Source of the DNA: Gottfriedia endophytica
GTDB lineage: Bacteria > Bacillota > Bacilli > Bacillales > Bacillaceae_G
DNA length: 64,000 nt
NCBI RefSeq assembly: GCF_017814275.1
Contig: NZ_JAGIYQ010000002.1
Location: 186,001 to 250,000 of the forward strand
Direction: 5' to 3'
Part shown: positions 1-8,787 of the stretch, in pieces
Position numbering within the stretch: position 1 is the first letter of the stretch
How the letters are laid out: each line of letters opens with the position of its first letter
Made by a program: the position numbers and the translations under genes
Notes under the pieces: generated by a model
What the model was told of the DNA's origin: nothing
The model's database searches: none
Seen by the model: only the letters and a program-made list of their open reading frames with translations

Positions 1-895
1 TCACGTTAGCTTGATAATTTTTAGGTATTCGATCATTTCCAATTCGTTCGATTGATTTTCTAAAGATTTTATTTTCTGTTTTTACATCATAGGTTTCAAA
101 AATAAATTTATGTAATTGAACATAATAGCTACCGTTTGATCCAGGGACTTCTTTAGTTTGCCCTTCTTGTACCCACATTGCCTTATCCATGTACATACCA
201 GGCACATAACGTAGGAGAACTCCAAATAAAAAAATAATTAATCCTATGTGGTTAACATATGGGCCCCAACGGGAGAATCTACCTTTTTCTGCAAGTAAAT
301 TACCATTTTCTTCTCTTACTTTATATTTCTTTTTTTCTAGTCTTTCTTTAACTACTTTTAGTTGCTCTTCTTCATTTGTAACAGAAGAAATGTTAAACAA
401 CCGTTGTCTTTTTAAGAAGTTTGGATGTCTTGTAACTCTTTGATTTTTTAAAGCACGATAAAGAGGGATAATACGATCTAAACTACAGATTACAAGTGAA
501 ACACCAATTGAAGAGATTAATAACATGAACCACCAAGATTGAAATGTGTTGTCTAATCCAAGCCAATCATAAATTTGTCCAAATATTCCATAATTATCTT
601 TGTAAAAAGTATCCGGATTGGCAGTTGGTGGCAATAAGTCTCTCTGAGGAAAAATAGTACCTAAAGCTGAAGCTATTAATGTAATAAGAATAATAACAAT
701 TGCAATTTTAACGGATGAAAAAAAGTTCCATATTTTGTCTATAATCGTTTTATTTTTTACGATTGAACGCCTTGCAGTACCTTCATATTTCATATCTAGT
801 AAATTACTATTTTCATCTTGTGGTTTTCCACATGACTCACATATTACCGTTCCAATAGGGTTCATGTGCCCACATTCACATTTGAAATTTTCCAT
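1..895 (-). CDS. resB: Cytochrome c biogenesis protein ResB, 3' part missing
   Basis: N-terminal 298 codons of ResB, the membrane partner of ResC that holds apocytochrome c and passes haem to it in the system II pathway; the reading frame runs off the left edge of the window. Cysteines at residues 6, 8, 19 and 22 form a short zinc-ribbon-like head. Transmembrane segments follow near residues 63-83 (before the FPQRDL motif), 115-135 (WWFMLLISSIGVSL) and about 205-225 (NHIGLIIFLFGVLL). It lies directly downstream of resA on the same strand with a 19 bp gap, as in the resABCDE operon of Bacillus. The start at 895 follows a GGGGAAACG ribosome site. Confidence 0.93.
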   Translation of the reverse strand, partial: MENFKCECGHMNPIGTVICESCGKPQDENSNLLDMKYEGTARRSIVKNKTIIDKIWNFFSSVKIAIVIILITLIASALGTIFPQRDLLPPTANPDTFYKDNYGIFGQIYDWLGLDNTFQSWWFMLLISSIGVSLVICSLDRIIPLYRALKNQRVTRHPNFLKRQRLFNISSVTNEEEQLKVVKERLEKKKYKVREENGNLLAEKGRFSRWGPYVNHIGLIIFLFGVLLRYVPGMYMDKAMWVQEGQTKEVPGSNGSYYVQLHKFIFETYDVKTENKIFRKSIERIGNDRIPKNYQANV

Positions 896-914
896 ATCGT
901 TTCCCCTTAGTTCA

Positions 915-1442
915 CTAATTTGGTAATATTTCTTTTACGTATTCTCTAAAGTTCTCCTCTGTCATTTCACCAATTGCAATACGTTTAATTTTCCCATTTG
1001 GAGAAACGAAGAATGTTGTAGGTAAAGGACCAACTCCATACAAATCTATTAAATTTTGATCTTTATCTATTCCTACAGGGAATGTTAAACCATAGTCGGA
1101 AACAAATTTGCTTACTGCAAATGGAGATTCATTTGCATCTAATGCTAATAACTGAATCCCTTTATCTTTATATTCTTGATATACTTTATTGATAAAAGGC
1201 ATTTCATGCTTGCAAGGATCACACCATGAACCCCAAAAATTGATAACAACGCCTTTTCCCTTTTGATCTGATAAAGTATAAGTTTTCTTTGTATTTATAT
1301 CTTTCATTTCAAAATTAATAGCGTTATCATTAACTGCGATAACTTCATCTTTTTTGAAAAAATTTATGTAAAATGTATATCCTATCGCAGCAATCAAAAT
1401 CGCTAAAATTGCTGTACGGACTACTAATCTATTTTTTTTCAT
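915..1442 (-). CDS. resA: Thiol-disulfide oxidoreductase ResA
   Basis: Membrane-anchored extracytoplasmic thioredoxin-like protein that reduces the haem-binding cysteines of apocytochrome c. One N-terminal signal anchor (about residues 9-27, AILAILIAAIGYTFY) precedes a thioredoxin fold with active site WCDPC in the context GSWCDPCKHEMP, and the late PTTFFV segment carrying the cis-proline. Bacillus ResA usually has CEPC, so the Glu to Asp change is mild. About 175 residues, the usual length. The ATG at 1442 is chosen over an upstream in-frame ATG at 1463 because GGAGGGG lies 7 bases before it. First gene of the visible res operon. Confidence 0.95.
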   Translation of the reverse strand: MKKNRLVVRTAILAILIAAIGYTFYINFFKKDEVIAVNDNAINFEMKDINTKKTYTLSDQKGKGVVINFWGSWCDPCKHEMPFINKVYQEYKDKGIQLLALDANESPFAVSKFVSDYGLTFPVGIDKDQNLIDLYGVGPLPTTFFVSPNGKIKRIAIGEMTEENFREYVKEILPN

Positions 1443-1659
1443 AAATTTCCCCTCCCATTGCATAATATAACATCAATTCCTATTCTTGGATAGAAATTTG
1501 ATATAGTTAAGAATAAAAAGAATATTCTGATTACAATTTGTGTTTAACGTAATTTAACTTTTCTATTAATGTATAAATGCTATTGATTTGTTACTTTGGA
1601 TACCCTTTCCTATTCAGAAAAATATTATATTCATAAGAAATGAAGTTCCTCTTCTTCTA

Positions 1660-1862
1660 AAGTATTTTAGTATGTGTAAGTTGATTTCCACTCCAGGATG
1701 CTCGCTTTCCTAGGGGCGTGAGCTGAGCCTCCTCGTCGCAATCGCTCCTGTGGGGTCTCAGCCTTCCCGCTATTCCCACAGGAGTCGAGCACCCTTCCGT
1801 TCCAATCAACTTCTGTCTTTTAATTTACAAAACCTAGAAGCAACAATCTTAAAAAAGACCCA
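1660..1862 (+). repeat. Family 1 MITE-like repeat, copy R1
   Basis: Intergenic copy between resA and rluB. It shows the arms GTTGATTTCCACTCC and TTCCAATCAAC, the stem CTCCTGTGGG/CCCACAGGAG and the inner stem GCTGAG/CTCAGC. The left GGCT terminus is missing. A second right terminus (AATCTCAAAAGCAATAATC) follows at about 1873-1905, so two right ends stand in tandem. Confidence 0.85.
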
Positions 1863-1902
1863 AAATTAATAATCTCAAAAGCAATAATCTTTTAAAATAG
1901 AG

Positions 1903-1992
1903 ACATCAATGCTAATAAAATTCTCACCATGACGTATGAATATAAGGAATTCATCCTATAATGATTGTCTTTTAAGTTGTTATTTTCAGGTA
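1903..1992 (+). repeat. Accessory block beyond the right end of R1
   Basis: About 90 bp beginning GAGACATCAATGCTAATA and containing AAGGAATTCATCCTATAAT. It is clearly similar to the reverse complement of 27813-27900, which sits in the same position beside copy R6. It therefore belongs to a longer form of the repeat or marks a shared ancestral insertion context. No coding potential is seen. Confidence 0.6.
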
Positions 1993-2054
1993 ATCAAATA
2001 TAAAAACTTTTTTATTAATCTCAAAAATCTTTGCCCTGTTTTTTTCTAAACAAT

Positions 2055-2091
2055 AAAAAAAATTGTTAGCTAAACTGGCCAACAATTTTTT
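2055..2091 (-). terminator. rluB terminator
   Basis: Hairpin with arms AAAAAATTGTTGGC and GCTAACAATTTTTT, an A/T-flanked stem immediately after the rluB stop; the minus strand ends in a long T run. Confidence 0.8.
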
Positions 2092-2097
2092 CTACTA

Positions 2098-2826
2098 TTA
2101 TCTATGTTTTGTTGAAGCTAATGCACGAAGTTGCTTCACCTCATGTGGAGAAAGCTCTCTTGCATCTCCTGAACGTAATCCAGATAAATCTAAAAATGCA
2201 TAACGCTCACGTTTTAATTTTAATACTGGAGTTCCGATTGCTTCTAGCATTCGTTTTACTTGACGATTACGACCTTCATGAATAATTAAGCGAACAATTG
2301 CAGTGTTTTTCTTATTATCCATTGACATAATCTTTACCTGTGCAGGAGCAGTTTTACCATCTTCTAGTTGAATACCACGTTCAAGTTTTCTTATAGCTTC
2401 TTTCGTAGGAATCCCTTTAACTTTCGCGATATACTCTTTATTAATTTCATATTTAGGATGTTGAAGTAAATTTGAAAATTCTCCATCATTTGTTAATAGA
2501 ATAATACCAGATGTATCGTAATCTAAACGACCAATCGGATAAATACGTTGTTTGATCATTGGAAAAAAGTCTGTTACAACTTTTCGACCTTTATCATCAC
2601 TAACGCTTGAAATTACGCCAGACGGTTTATATAAAATGAAATAAATTGGCTCTTCTTTATCAATCGGAATTTCATCTACTTCAACTTGATCATTTCCACT
2701 AACTTTTACCCCAAGCTCAGTAACAACTTTACCGTTAACTTTCACACGACCTTCTTTTATTAATTCTTCAGCTTTTCGACGAGATGCAATCCCTGCATTC
2801 GCAATTACTTTCTGTAAACGTTCCAT
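2098..2826 (-). CDS. rluB: Ribosomal large subunit pseudouridine synthase B
   Basis: RsuA/RluB-family enzyme that isomerises a uridine of 23S rRNA. Residues 1-60 form an S4 RNA-binding domain (RLQKVIANAGIASRRKAEE, a textbook S4 start). The synthase domain follows with GRLDYDTSG near residue 100, which contains the catalytic aspartate, and the family block HEGRNRQVKRML near 183. At 242 residues the length is normal. In B. subtilis the orthologue ypuL/rluB stands between spmB and resA; here it stays next to resA while the spm genes lie 9 kb away, so the cluster has been split by inserted genes. Confidence 0.93.
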   Translation of the reverse strand: MERLQKVIANAGIASRRKAEELIKEGRVKVNGKVVTELGVKVSGNDQVEVDEIPIDKEEPIYFILYKPSGVISSVSDDKGRKVVTDFFPMIKQRIYPIGRLDYDTSGIILLTNDGEFSNLLQHPKYEINKEYIAKVKGIPTKEAIRKLERGIQLEDGKTAPAQVKIMSMDNKKNTAIVRLIIHEGRNRQVKRMLEAIGTPVLKLKRERYAFLDLSGLRSGDARELSPHEVKQLRALASTKHR

Positions 2827-3199
2827 TCTACTGTATTCACCTCTTCAACCATCATACAGATATCTAATACGGAATACAAGCCTAATCACAATTCAAATCA
2901 AATGTTAGACAATATTTTAATAATCGAAATTTTACACCAAAATAAAAGCTAATGAAAAGAACACTTTCCAGTCATTATTAAAGTTCTCAACAAATTTAAT
3001 TTAAATCTCAATAATTAGATTATTCCCTGTACTTCTAGCATCAATACCAAGTTGTAGTTTTTTTCTTAGTTAATAAATTTTTAGTGTGTTTTTTACTCAC
3101 CAATTACATAAATATTTTCTATCTATCATCTATGTAATAGTCTAATTTTATATTATTTTCATATTCTATTAGTAGAAATAGTAGAAAAGAGGAAAATAG
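2827..3199. other. Non-coding gap upstream of divergent genes
   Basis: 373 bp, very A+T rich, between rluB (minus) and the gene at 3200 (plus). It must hold promoters for both. I found no repeat, no good hairpin and no confident sigma-A match. A CATATTCTA string near 3160 fits a sigma-K -10 box but lacks an AC at the right distance. Confidence 0.4.
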
Positions 3200-3475
3200 T
3201 TGAACTACACAATTCGGTATCAGAAAAAATACGAAAACACTAGGAAAGTAAGGCCTGGAGAAATAGTAATCACAATGGAAAAGGAACAAATTTTCTTAGT
3301 TGCTTTAGAAGAAGACGAAGAAGAGTTTCCTTATGTCTTAATTAATCTTTCAAATGCAAGGTTAGTACAAAATTATGAAGATATTCCAACAATTGAACAA
3401 ATAGAATCATGGATTGGTGAAGTCAAAATTGTAGCTCCGAGTAACAAATTAACACTTCATTTAAATTTTTCATAA
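3200..3475 (+). CDS. Small protein of unknown function, paralogue 1
   Basis: 91 residues, not recognised. It is predicted soluble, with no signal peptide or membrane segment, and acidic in the middle (EEDEEEFPYVLINL). It shares an evident pattern with the next gene: a PG/LG-[ED]-[IV]-x-[IF]-T turn near residue 20, [FY]PY[VI]L[IL]xLxNA in the middle, then [DE]xxPTx[ED]xI[ED]xxIG[EK]VK and PS[NE][KN]L. The start is TTG at 3200, with GAGGA 7 bases upstream. Tandem paralogues of this size are common among immunity-type and SMI1-like small proteins, but nothing here proves that role. Confidence 0.7.
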   Translation: MNYTIRYQKKYENTRKVRPGEIVITMEKEQIFLVALEEDEEEFPYVLINLSNARLVQNYEDIPTIEQIESWIGEVKIVAPSNKLTLHLNFS

Positions 3476-3545
3476 AACTAAGAAATACATAATCAATTCT
3501 TCTAATGGGATGAATTGTCATATCAGATAATAAGGGGACTGAAAA

Positions 3546-3818
3546 ATGGACTACTCATTTGGCACTTTGATAAAATATAAAGCCATTGGCAATTTCAAAT
3601 TAGGTGACGTTTTTTTCACAGATGATGAACCATCATCAGCTTACAAAATTATTTATGACTCTACTGAAACAAAGTATCCTTATATATTACTATGTTTAGA
3701 TAATGCAATTTCAATTCAAAGTTTTGATGAACTTCCAACACTTGAAGATATAGAAGAAAATATTGGAAAAGTAAAATTTACAGTACCTAGCGAAAATCTA
3801 TTATTAGTTGTTCGATAA
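3546..3818 (+). CDS. Small protein of unknown function, paralogue 2
   Basis: 90 residues, paralogous to the gene 70 bp upstream: LGDVFFTDD, YPYILLCLDNA, FDELPTLEDIEENIGKVKF and PSENL match the corresponding blocks. Predicted cytoplasmic. AAGGGGA lies 7 bases before the ATG. It ends just before a strong bidirectional hairpin shared with the convergent gene. Function unknown; the duplication suggests a family with variable partners, which is inference. Confidence 0.72.
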   Translation: MDYSFGTLIKYKAIGNFKLGDVFFTDDEPSSAYKIIYDSTETKYPYILLCLDNAISIQSFDELPTLEDIEENIGKVKFTVPSENLLLVVR

Positions 3819-3860
3819 ACAGGCATCCATAAGTGGTATCCTTCCCTATTAATATGAAAT

Positions 3861-3912
3861 AAAAAGAAAACGAGGAAAGTCCGACATGAAAATCGGCATT
3901 TTCCTCGTTTTT
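3861..3912. terminator. Bidirectional terminator
   Basis: Arms AAAACGAGGAAA and TTTCCTCGTTTT with an inner CCGA/TCGG pair, between convergent genes; T-rich tails on both strands. Confidence 0.85.
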
Positions 3913-3915
3913 AAG

Positions 3916-5970
3916 TTAGTTCTTATTTCTAATTAATTCCTGTTGTATTACTCGGACTGAATAAAAGTTGATTGGATCAAAAAATAACTCTGGGTTCGAT
4001 TTCATTTCACCTAATGTAGTTGAATATTGATGGATTGAATTTCTTGTTTCATCAACTAGTTCATGTAAATAGTGGTAAGGACTTCTTAAGAATAGTAGAA
4101 TATCTCTTTGTAAAGACTTCTCAAACATCTCATATTGTAAAAAGAATTTACTAATAATCGTAGATGATACTTCGTCATAATTTATACCGTCAATATGTTT
4201 TTGATACTGAGCAACTTGTGAAGCCTTAGAAAATAAACCGAATAAACCACCAGTGCTCTTTAAGATAAACTGAGATGGTGATGATTGAATTAAAATATCA
4301 ATTTCTTCAAGCTGAACTAAACTTGTCATTCTGTCAACATCTCGACGCCAATCTTCAAGTAACTTCATATCCCCTTCTAAAACTAATCGTTCTTCTCGCA
4401 TATATTCATTTATTGAATGACAAATTTCAATTATGAATTCTTGAGTGCTATCTAATATAACCCCTGAATTACCAATCCATTGTAAAAGAGAAGCATTTAA
4501 TTTCGGAAGGATTGTTTCTTCTAAATAACGATGAATTCTTACATTCATTTCATGATTTATATCTTCAAGAATAGTAGAAAAATCACTATCTTCTTTTACC
4601 ATCGCCTGGCATTCACGAAGAATCCCTGGAATTCCAAGTTTTAATTCATACATAATTTCAACTTTCATATCAGAATAAGCATTAGAAATTTTTTGAATGT
4701 GGTCCATTTCACGATCTTTTAACGTGTGAAGTTGACTATTAAGATTTTGGTCTAAAACTTCATTCCATTCTTTTAAAGAAAGAAGTTCGTTTTCTTTTTC
4801 AATTCGAGTTTCAATTAATAAGTTAATAATATTTTTACTATCAACAAGGTATTGATCCGCATTTTTGTTTGTATTCATGAATGAATCATTCAAATCTACA
4901 TTTTGTCTCATAGCCCAATCAAGTAAGGAAACATATAAAAATTTAAGTTCCTCAATGTTATTAGGTGAGTTTTGAATATGTTGATAAAGCTCTTGTGCAT
5001 CATTTACTAGCGTTGATTCTAAGCTTGATGGAAACTGTTCATTCCACGCTAAAGTTGATGTCGCTGCGAATATTGCACTTTTTCCATCTGTAATTCGTAA
5101 CCAGTTTGCTAAGAAATTCGGTAACATTTCTTTTATATCTTCAACTAAGTATCTTCCTTCAATTAAAGTTAGATATGTATTTTCATAAAGCGAAGGTAAG
5201 ATTCCCCATTCCATACCAGTTTCAACATTAATTTGGAATAATGTTTGGTTAAATGTATCTAACCATGAAATATAAACCTCTTCTTGTTCATAACTATTCC
5301 AAAGCGCTTCTACCATTTCTTCAAATTGCGTATAATCTACTCTTGCTAATGAGATAAGCGTTTCTACAAAATAGGTAGGAGCCCATTCTATTGTCCATCC
5401 ATTACGAATATAACTAGTTAATGTTCTATACCAACTTAACTCTTCCGTTCTAATTGATTCATTAACTGCTAGTTCAATAGCACTTTTAAAATCTTCTTGT
5501 TCTTCATAAAATTCACGTGCAAAATTGGTTACACTTGGATAATCCGGATTAAATTTAACCGCTTCTTTAATCACCTGATCTGCTAATCCATTCTTATTTT
5601 GCTCACCAAATAAAGAAAATAATTGTAAAAAGATCTCCGATTTTAAAGTAGGACTCTCTGGTTTAATAGATTTATAAGTTTCTTCTGCTACAGAATAAAT
5701 TTTTTGTTCAAAATATGCATCTGCGATATTTTTTGTCGCCCAATCTTTTAGCTCATTATTTACTTTTGTCCATTTAAAAATAGCCGTCTCGTAATCATTA
5801 TTCTCAAAATAAACTTCACCTTGAGCAAAACGGATTGAGGATTCATCTAATTCTTCCTCGGGTTGTAATAGTAAATTTGCTAATCTTAAAATAGGATGCT
5901 CTTGTAATTCATTTTGTGTCCCAAAATTTTTGTAGAAATTCTTTTGTATTAATTGTTTTTCAAATGTCAT
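3916..5970 (-). CDS. Large TPR-like helical repeat protein, unknown function
   Basis: About 684 residues, not assigned to a named family. The N-terminal third (about residues 40-180) reads as degenerate tetratricopeptide repeats: RFAQGEVYFENNDYETAIFKW, then DAYFEQKIYSVAEETYKSI, then ADQVIKEAVKFNPDYPS. The remainder is acidic and helical with coiled-coil stretches (about 390-480) and no membrane segment or nucleotide-binding P-loop, so a scaffold or adaptor is most plausible. The start is placed at ATG 5970 because AGGTGG is 5 bases upstream; an in-frame GTG at 5979 has no such site. It stands alone, terminated by the hairpin at 3861-3912. Confidence 0.75.
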   Translation of the reverse strand: MTFEKQLIQKNFYKNFGTQNELQEHPILRLANLLLQPEEELDESSIRFAQGEVYFENNDYETAIFKWTKVNNELKDWATKNIADAYFEQKIYSVAEETYKSIKPESPTLKSEIFLQLFSLFGEQNKNGLADQVIKEAVKFNPDYPSVTNFAREFYEEQEDFKSAIELAVNESIRTEELSWYRTLTSYIRNGWTIEWAPTYFVETLISLARVDYTQFEEMVEALWNSYEQEEVYISWLDTFNQTLFQINVETGMEWGILPSLYENTYLTLIEGRYLVEDIKEMLPNFLANWLRITDGKSAIFAATSTLAWNEQFPSSLESTLVNDAQELYQHIQNSPNNIEELKFLYVSLLDWAMRQNVDLNDSFMNTNKNADQYLVDSKNIINLLIETRIEKENELLSLKEWNEVLDQNLNSQLHTLKDREMDHIQKISNAYSDMKVEIMYELKLGIPGILRECQAMVKEDSDFSTILEDINHEMNVRIHRYLEETILPKLNASLLQWIGNSGVILDSTQEFIIEICHSINEYMREERLVLEGDMKLLEDWRRDVDRMTSLVQLEEIDILIQSSPSQFILKSTGGLFGLFSKASQVAQYQKHIDGINYDEVSSTIISKFFLQYEMFEKSLQRDILLFLRSPYHYLHELVDETRNSIHQYSTTLGEMKSNPELFFDPINFYSVRVIQQELIRNKN

Positions 5971-6203
5971 GCTGTCCACCTACTATGTATGAGTAATTTT
6001 CTATCAAATTAAGAAAATTAGATTACTTTTCCTTAATTGCCTGTCATACTATTTTACCAAAAAAACAACTTTAATTCACGAAGGTTATATGACATTTTTA
6101 CAACAAAATGGTATTAATTATTAAATTATTTCTATATTTTTGTTACATATTCCTTATTTAACATAATTTGATCAATTTAAAACAAAACTTTATTACTATA
6201 AAA

Positions 6204-6242
6204 ATAGACTCATTCATGGAAAAACTTCCATAAATGAGTCTT
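6204..6242 (-). terminator. Hairpin downstream of the aldehyde dehydrogenase
   Basis: Arms GACTCATTTATGGAA and TTCCATGAATGAGTC, followed on the minus strand by TATTTTTATA. It is a likely Rho-independent terminator for the gene ending at 6383. Confidence 0.7.
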
Positions 6243-6310
6243 ACTATTAAATTTACTTCATTACTTCAATTACATCATTTAACTTTGTTACTATTTAAAA
6301 ATGCGACAAG

Positions 6311-6356
6311 AAGTATAGATAAAGTAGTGACATTCTACTTTATCTATACTTTTTTC
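6311..6356. terminator. Perfect 17 bp hairpin
   Basis: AAGTATAGATAAAGTAG and its exact complement are separated by 7 bases. TTTTTT follows on the plus strand, while the minus strand tail is only weakly T-rich. It lies 27 bp beyond the aldehyde dehydrogenase stop and probably protects that 3' end or stops antisense reading. Confidence 0.6.
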
Positions 6357-6382
6357 AAAATAGTATCCTCTTTAGTTTAATC

Positions 6383-7900
6383 TTAGAAAAATCCTAGCTT
6401 ATTAGGTGAATAACTTACTAATAAATTTTTCGTATTTTGATAATGATCAAGCATCATTTTATGATTTTCACGGCCAATACCTGAATTTTTATATCCTCCG
6501 AAAGCAGCATGTGCTGGGTAAGCATGATAGTTATTGACCCACACACGACCTGCTTCAAGGTTTCTTCCAAATCGATATGCCGTATCCATATCACGAGTCC
6601 ATACACCCGCACCTAATCCATAGGAAGTATCATTCGCAATTTGTAGCGCTTCTTCCTTCGTTTTAAATGTAGTAACAGATAAAACAGGTCCAAAAATTTC
6701 TTCTTGGAAAATACGCATATCATTACTTCCTTTGAATACTGTTGGTTTTACATAGTACCCATTACGAAGTTCTCCATCAAGTTCATTTCGTCCACCACCG
6801 ATTAATACTTCAGCACCTTCACCTTTCCCTATTTCGATATAGGATAAGATCTTATTCAATTGTTCAGCTGAAGCTTGAGATCCTATCATTGTTTCAGGAT
6901 CTAGAGGATTTCCTTGTTTAATGGCAGCAACACGTTTAATAGCTTTTTCCATGAATTCATCATAAATTGATTCATGAATAAGTGCACGAGATGGGCATGT
7001 ACATACTTCTCCTTGATTTAAAGAAAACATTGTAAACCCTTCAAGTGCTTTATCAAAAAATACTTCATCCCCTACTATATCCTCAAAAAAGATATTCGGA
7101 GATTTCCCTCCTAGTTCAAGTGTGACAGGAATTAAATTTTTAGATGCATATTGCATAATTAAACGGCCCGTTGTTGTTTCACCAGTAAACGCAATTTTTG
7201 CGATTCGATTACTTGAAGCTAGTGGTTTACCTGCTTCTAAGCCAAATCCATTTACTACATTCACAACTCCAGGTGGAATTAAATCCTGAATTAATTCCAT
7301 TAACACTAATACAGAAGTTGGCGTTTGTTCTGCAGGTTTAAGGACTACACAGTTTCCAGCTGCAAGTGCTGGAGCTAATTTCCAAACAGCCATTAATATC
7401 GGGAAATTCCAAGGAATGATTTGTCCTACTACTCCAAGTGGTTCTTTATAATGATAAGAAACTGTATCTCCATCAATTTCTCCAAGTGATCCTTCTTGAG
7501 ATCGAATACATCCAGCAAAATAACGGAAATGATCAATTGCTAACGGAATATCGGCTGCTAACGTTTCACGGACTGGTTTTCCATTTTCCCAAGTTTCTGC
7601 TATAGCTAATAGCTCTTTATTTTCTTCCATTCGATCTGCAATTTTATTTAACAAAATAGAGCGTTCTGTAACAGACATTCTTCCCCATTTGTCTTTTGCT
7701 GTATGTGCTGCATCTAATGCTAAATTAATATCTTCTTCTGATGAACGGGCAACCTCACAAAAAATTTGTCCAGTTACAGGTGTAACATTGTTAAAATATT
7801 CACCACGGACTGGTGATACCCATTCTCCACCAATGAAATTATCATATCTCTTTTTGAAAGTAATCAGAGAATCCTTTTGACCTGGTGATGCATAAACCAT
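6383..7900 (-). CDS. exaC: NAD-dependent (acet)aldehyde dehydrogenase, ExaC/AldB type
   Basis: 505 residues, full length for the ALDH superfamily; it oxidises aldehydes to acids with NAD(P)+. Visible blocks: [21 protein letters not shown] (cofactor-binding motif), [11 protein letters not shown], the glutamate motif LELGGKSPN near residue 262, the catalytic cysteine region [14 protein letters not shown] near 300, and EEIFGPVLS near 400. The ending NKLGFF is characteristic of the acetaldehyde dehydrogenase branch (AldB of E. coli, ExaC of Pseudomonas). AGGAGGAGG lies 8 bases before the ATG. It is monocistronic. The symbol rests on branch features I recognise, not on a tree. Confidence 0.85.
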   Translation of the reverse strand: MVYASPGQKDSLITFKKRYDNFIGGEWVSPVRGEYFNNVTPVTGQIFCEVARSSEEDINLALDAAHTAKDKWGRMSVTERSILLNKIADRMEENKELLAIAETWENGKPVRETLAADIPLAIDHFRYFAGCIRSQEGSLGEIDGDTVSYHYKEPLGVVGQIIPWNFPILMAVWKLAPALAAGNCVVLKPAEQTPTSVLVLMELIQDLIPPGVVNVVNGFGLEAGKPLASSNRIAKIAFTGETTTGRLIMQYASKNLIPVTLELGGKSPNIFFEDIVGDEVFFDKALEGFTMFSLNQGEVCTCPSRALIHESIYDEFMEKAIKRVAAIKQGNPLDPETMIGSQASAEQLNKILSYIEIGKGEGAEVLIGGGRNELDGELRNGYYVKPTVFKGSNDMRIFQEEIFGPVLSVTTFKTKEEALQIANDTSYGLGAGVWTRDMDTAYRFGRNLEAGRVWVNNYHAYPAHAAFGGYKNSGIGRENHKMMLDHYQNTKNLLVSYSPNKLGFF

Positions 7901-7989
7901 TTAACATTCCTCCTCCTAAGCTTGTCTCTTTATATTTCTATGTAAGCGGATACAATCTTAGAATAGGAAAGATGGTTTTTATTTTTTGG

Positions 7990-8151
7990 GGCTGTTTTTA
8001 TATACATTATTGCTATTTTAGTATGTGTAAGTTGATTTCCACTCCAGGATGCTCGCTTTCCTAGGTGCGTGAGCTGAGCACCCTTCCATTCCAATCAACT
8101 TCTGTCTTTTAAATTACAAACCTAAAAACAACAATCTTAAAAATTAGAGCC
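7990..8151 (+). repeat. Family 1 repeat, copy R2, internally deleted
   Basis: Both ends are present (GGCTGTTTTTATATACATT and AATCTTAAAAATTAGAGCC), but the central stem region is missing. Compared with R1 the join is GCTGAGCACCC, which fits a deletion between two GAGC repeats. A further left-end fragment (GGCTGTTTTCGTAAATAGTTG) follows at about 8165-8195. Confidence 0.8.
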
Positions 8152-8231
8152 TTTATTTTAAAGGCTGTTTTCGTAAATAGTTGATTGGAACTTAGGGTTG
8201 CTCATTTTCAACAATACAAAAGAGATCCAAC

Positions 8232-8276
8232 AAAAAAAGCAAGAAAACGCCATTAAAAGACATCTTCTTGCTTTTT
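8232..8276 (-). terminator. luxS terminator
   Basis: Arms AAAAAGCAAGAA and TTCTTGCTTTTT just past the luxS stop; T-rich tail on the minus strand. Confidence 0.8.
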
Positions 8277-8287
8277 AACACTTTGAT

Positions 8288-8761
8288 TTATGCAAAAACA
8301 CTTGCTAGTTTTTCATCACTTTGAGAAATCCAGTAATGTAACCATTTTTTAGCTCCTTCAAGATCGTGTAACTTTGCTTGACCGCACTGTAATTCAGTTG
8401 CGGCAGGTACTTCCTCTGCTTGAACTGCTAATTCCGCTGTATTACGTAGAAGATTAATAACTTCTTGAATAGAAGGTTCACCGGCAATGATTAAGTAGAA
8501 GCCTGTTTGGCATCCCATTGGTGATAGGTCAATAATTTTAAAAGGCTCATTTGATGGCACTGCTTCACGAACATTAAGAGCTAATAAATGTTCTAATGTG
8601 TGAATTGTTGCAGGTTGTAATGCTTGTTTATTTGGCTGACAAAAACGAATATCATATTTCGTTACAACTCCGTCTGTACCGATTTGATGTGTTCCACAAT
8701 GACGGATATAAGGTGCAACTACCTTTGTATGATCTAGTTCAAAACTTTCTACTGATGGCAT
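8288..8761 (-). CDS. luxS: S-ribosylhomocysteine lyase LuxS
   Basis: 157 residues. It cleaves S-ribosylhomocysteine to homocysteine and DPD, the precursor of autoinducer-2. The metal site is visible: HTLEH near residues 54-58 and the third ligand in QCGQAKLHD near 125, with [10 protein letters not shown] as the family core. GGAGG precedes the start by a normal distance. It is the last gene of mccA-mccB-yrrT-luxS: LuxS produces homocysteine, MccA/MccB convert it to cysteine, and YrrT is the linked methyltransferase. In B. subtilis luxS is a separate gene, so its inclusion here is a local arrangement. Confidence 0.96.
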   Translation of the reverse strand: MPSVESFELDHTKVVAPYIRHCGTHQIGTDGVVTKYDIRFCQPNKQALQPATIHTLEHLLALNVREAVPSNEPFKIIDLSPMGCQTGFYLIIAGEPSIQEVINLLRNTAELAVQAEEVPAATELQCGQAKLHDLEGAKKWLHYWISQSDEKLASVFA

Positions 8762-8787
8762 ATTTATTTCCTCCTATTTCTCTCTCA

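Noticed and set aside
5971-5979. GTG at 5979 as the start of the TPR-like gene
   Set aside because: The ribosome site AGGTGG lies between this GTG and the ATG at 5970, so the ATG is the usable start.
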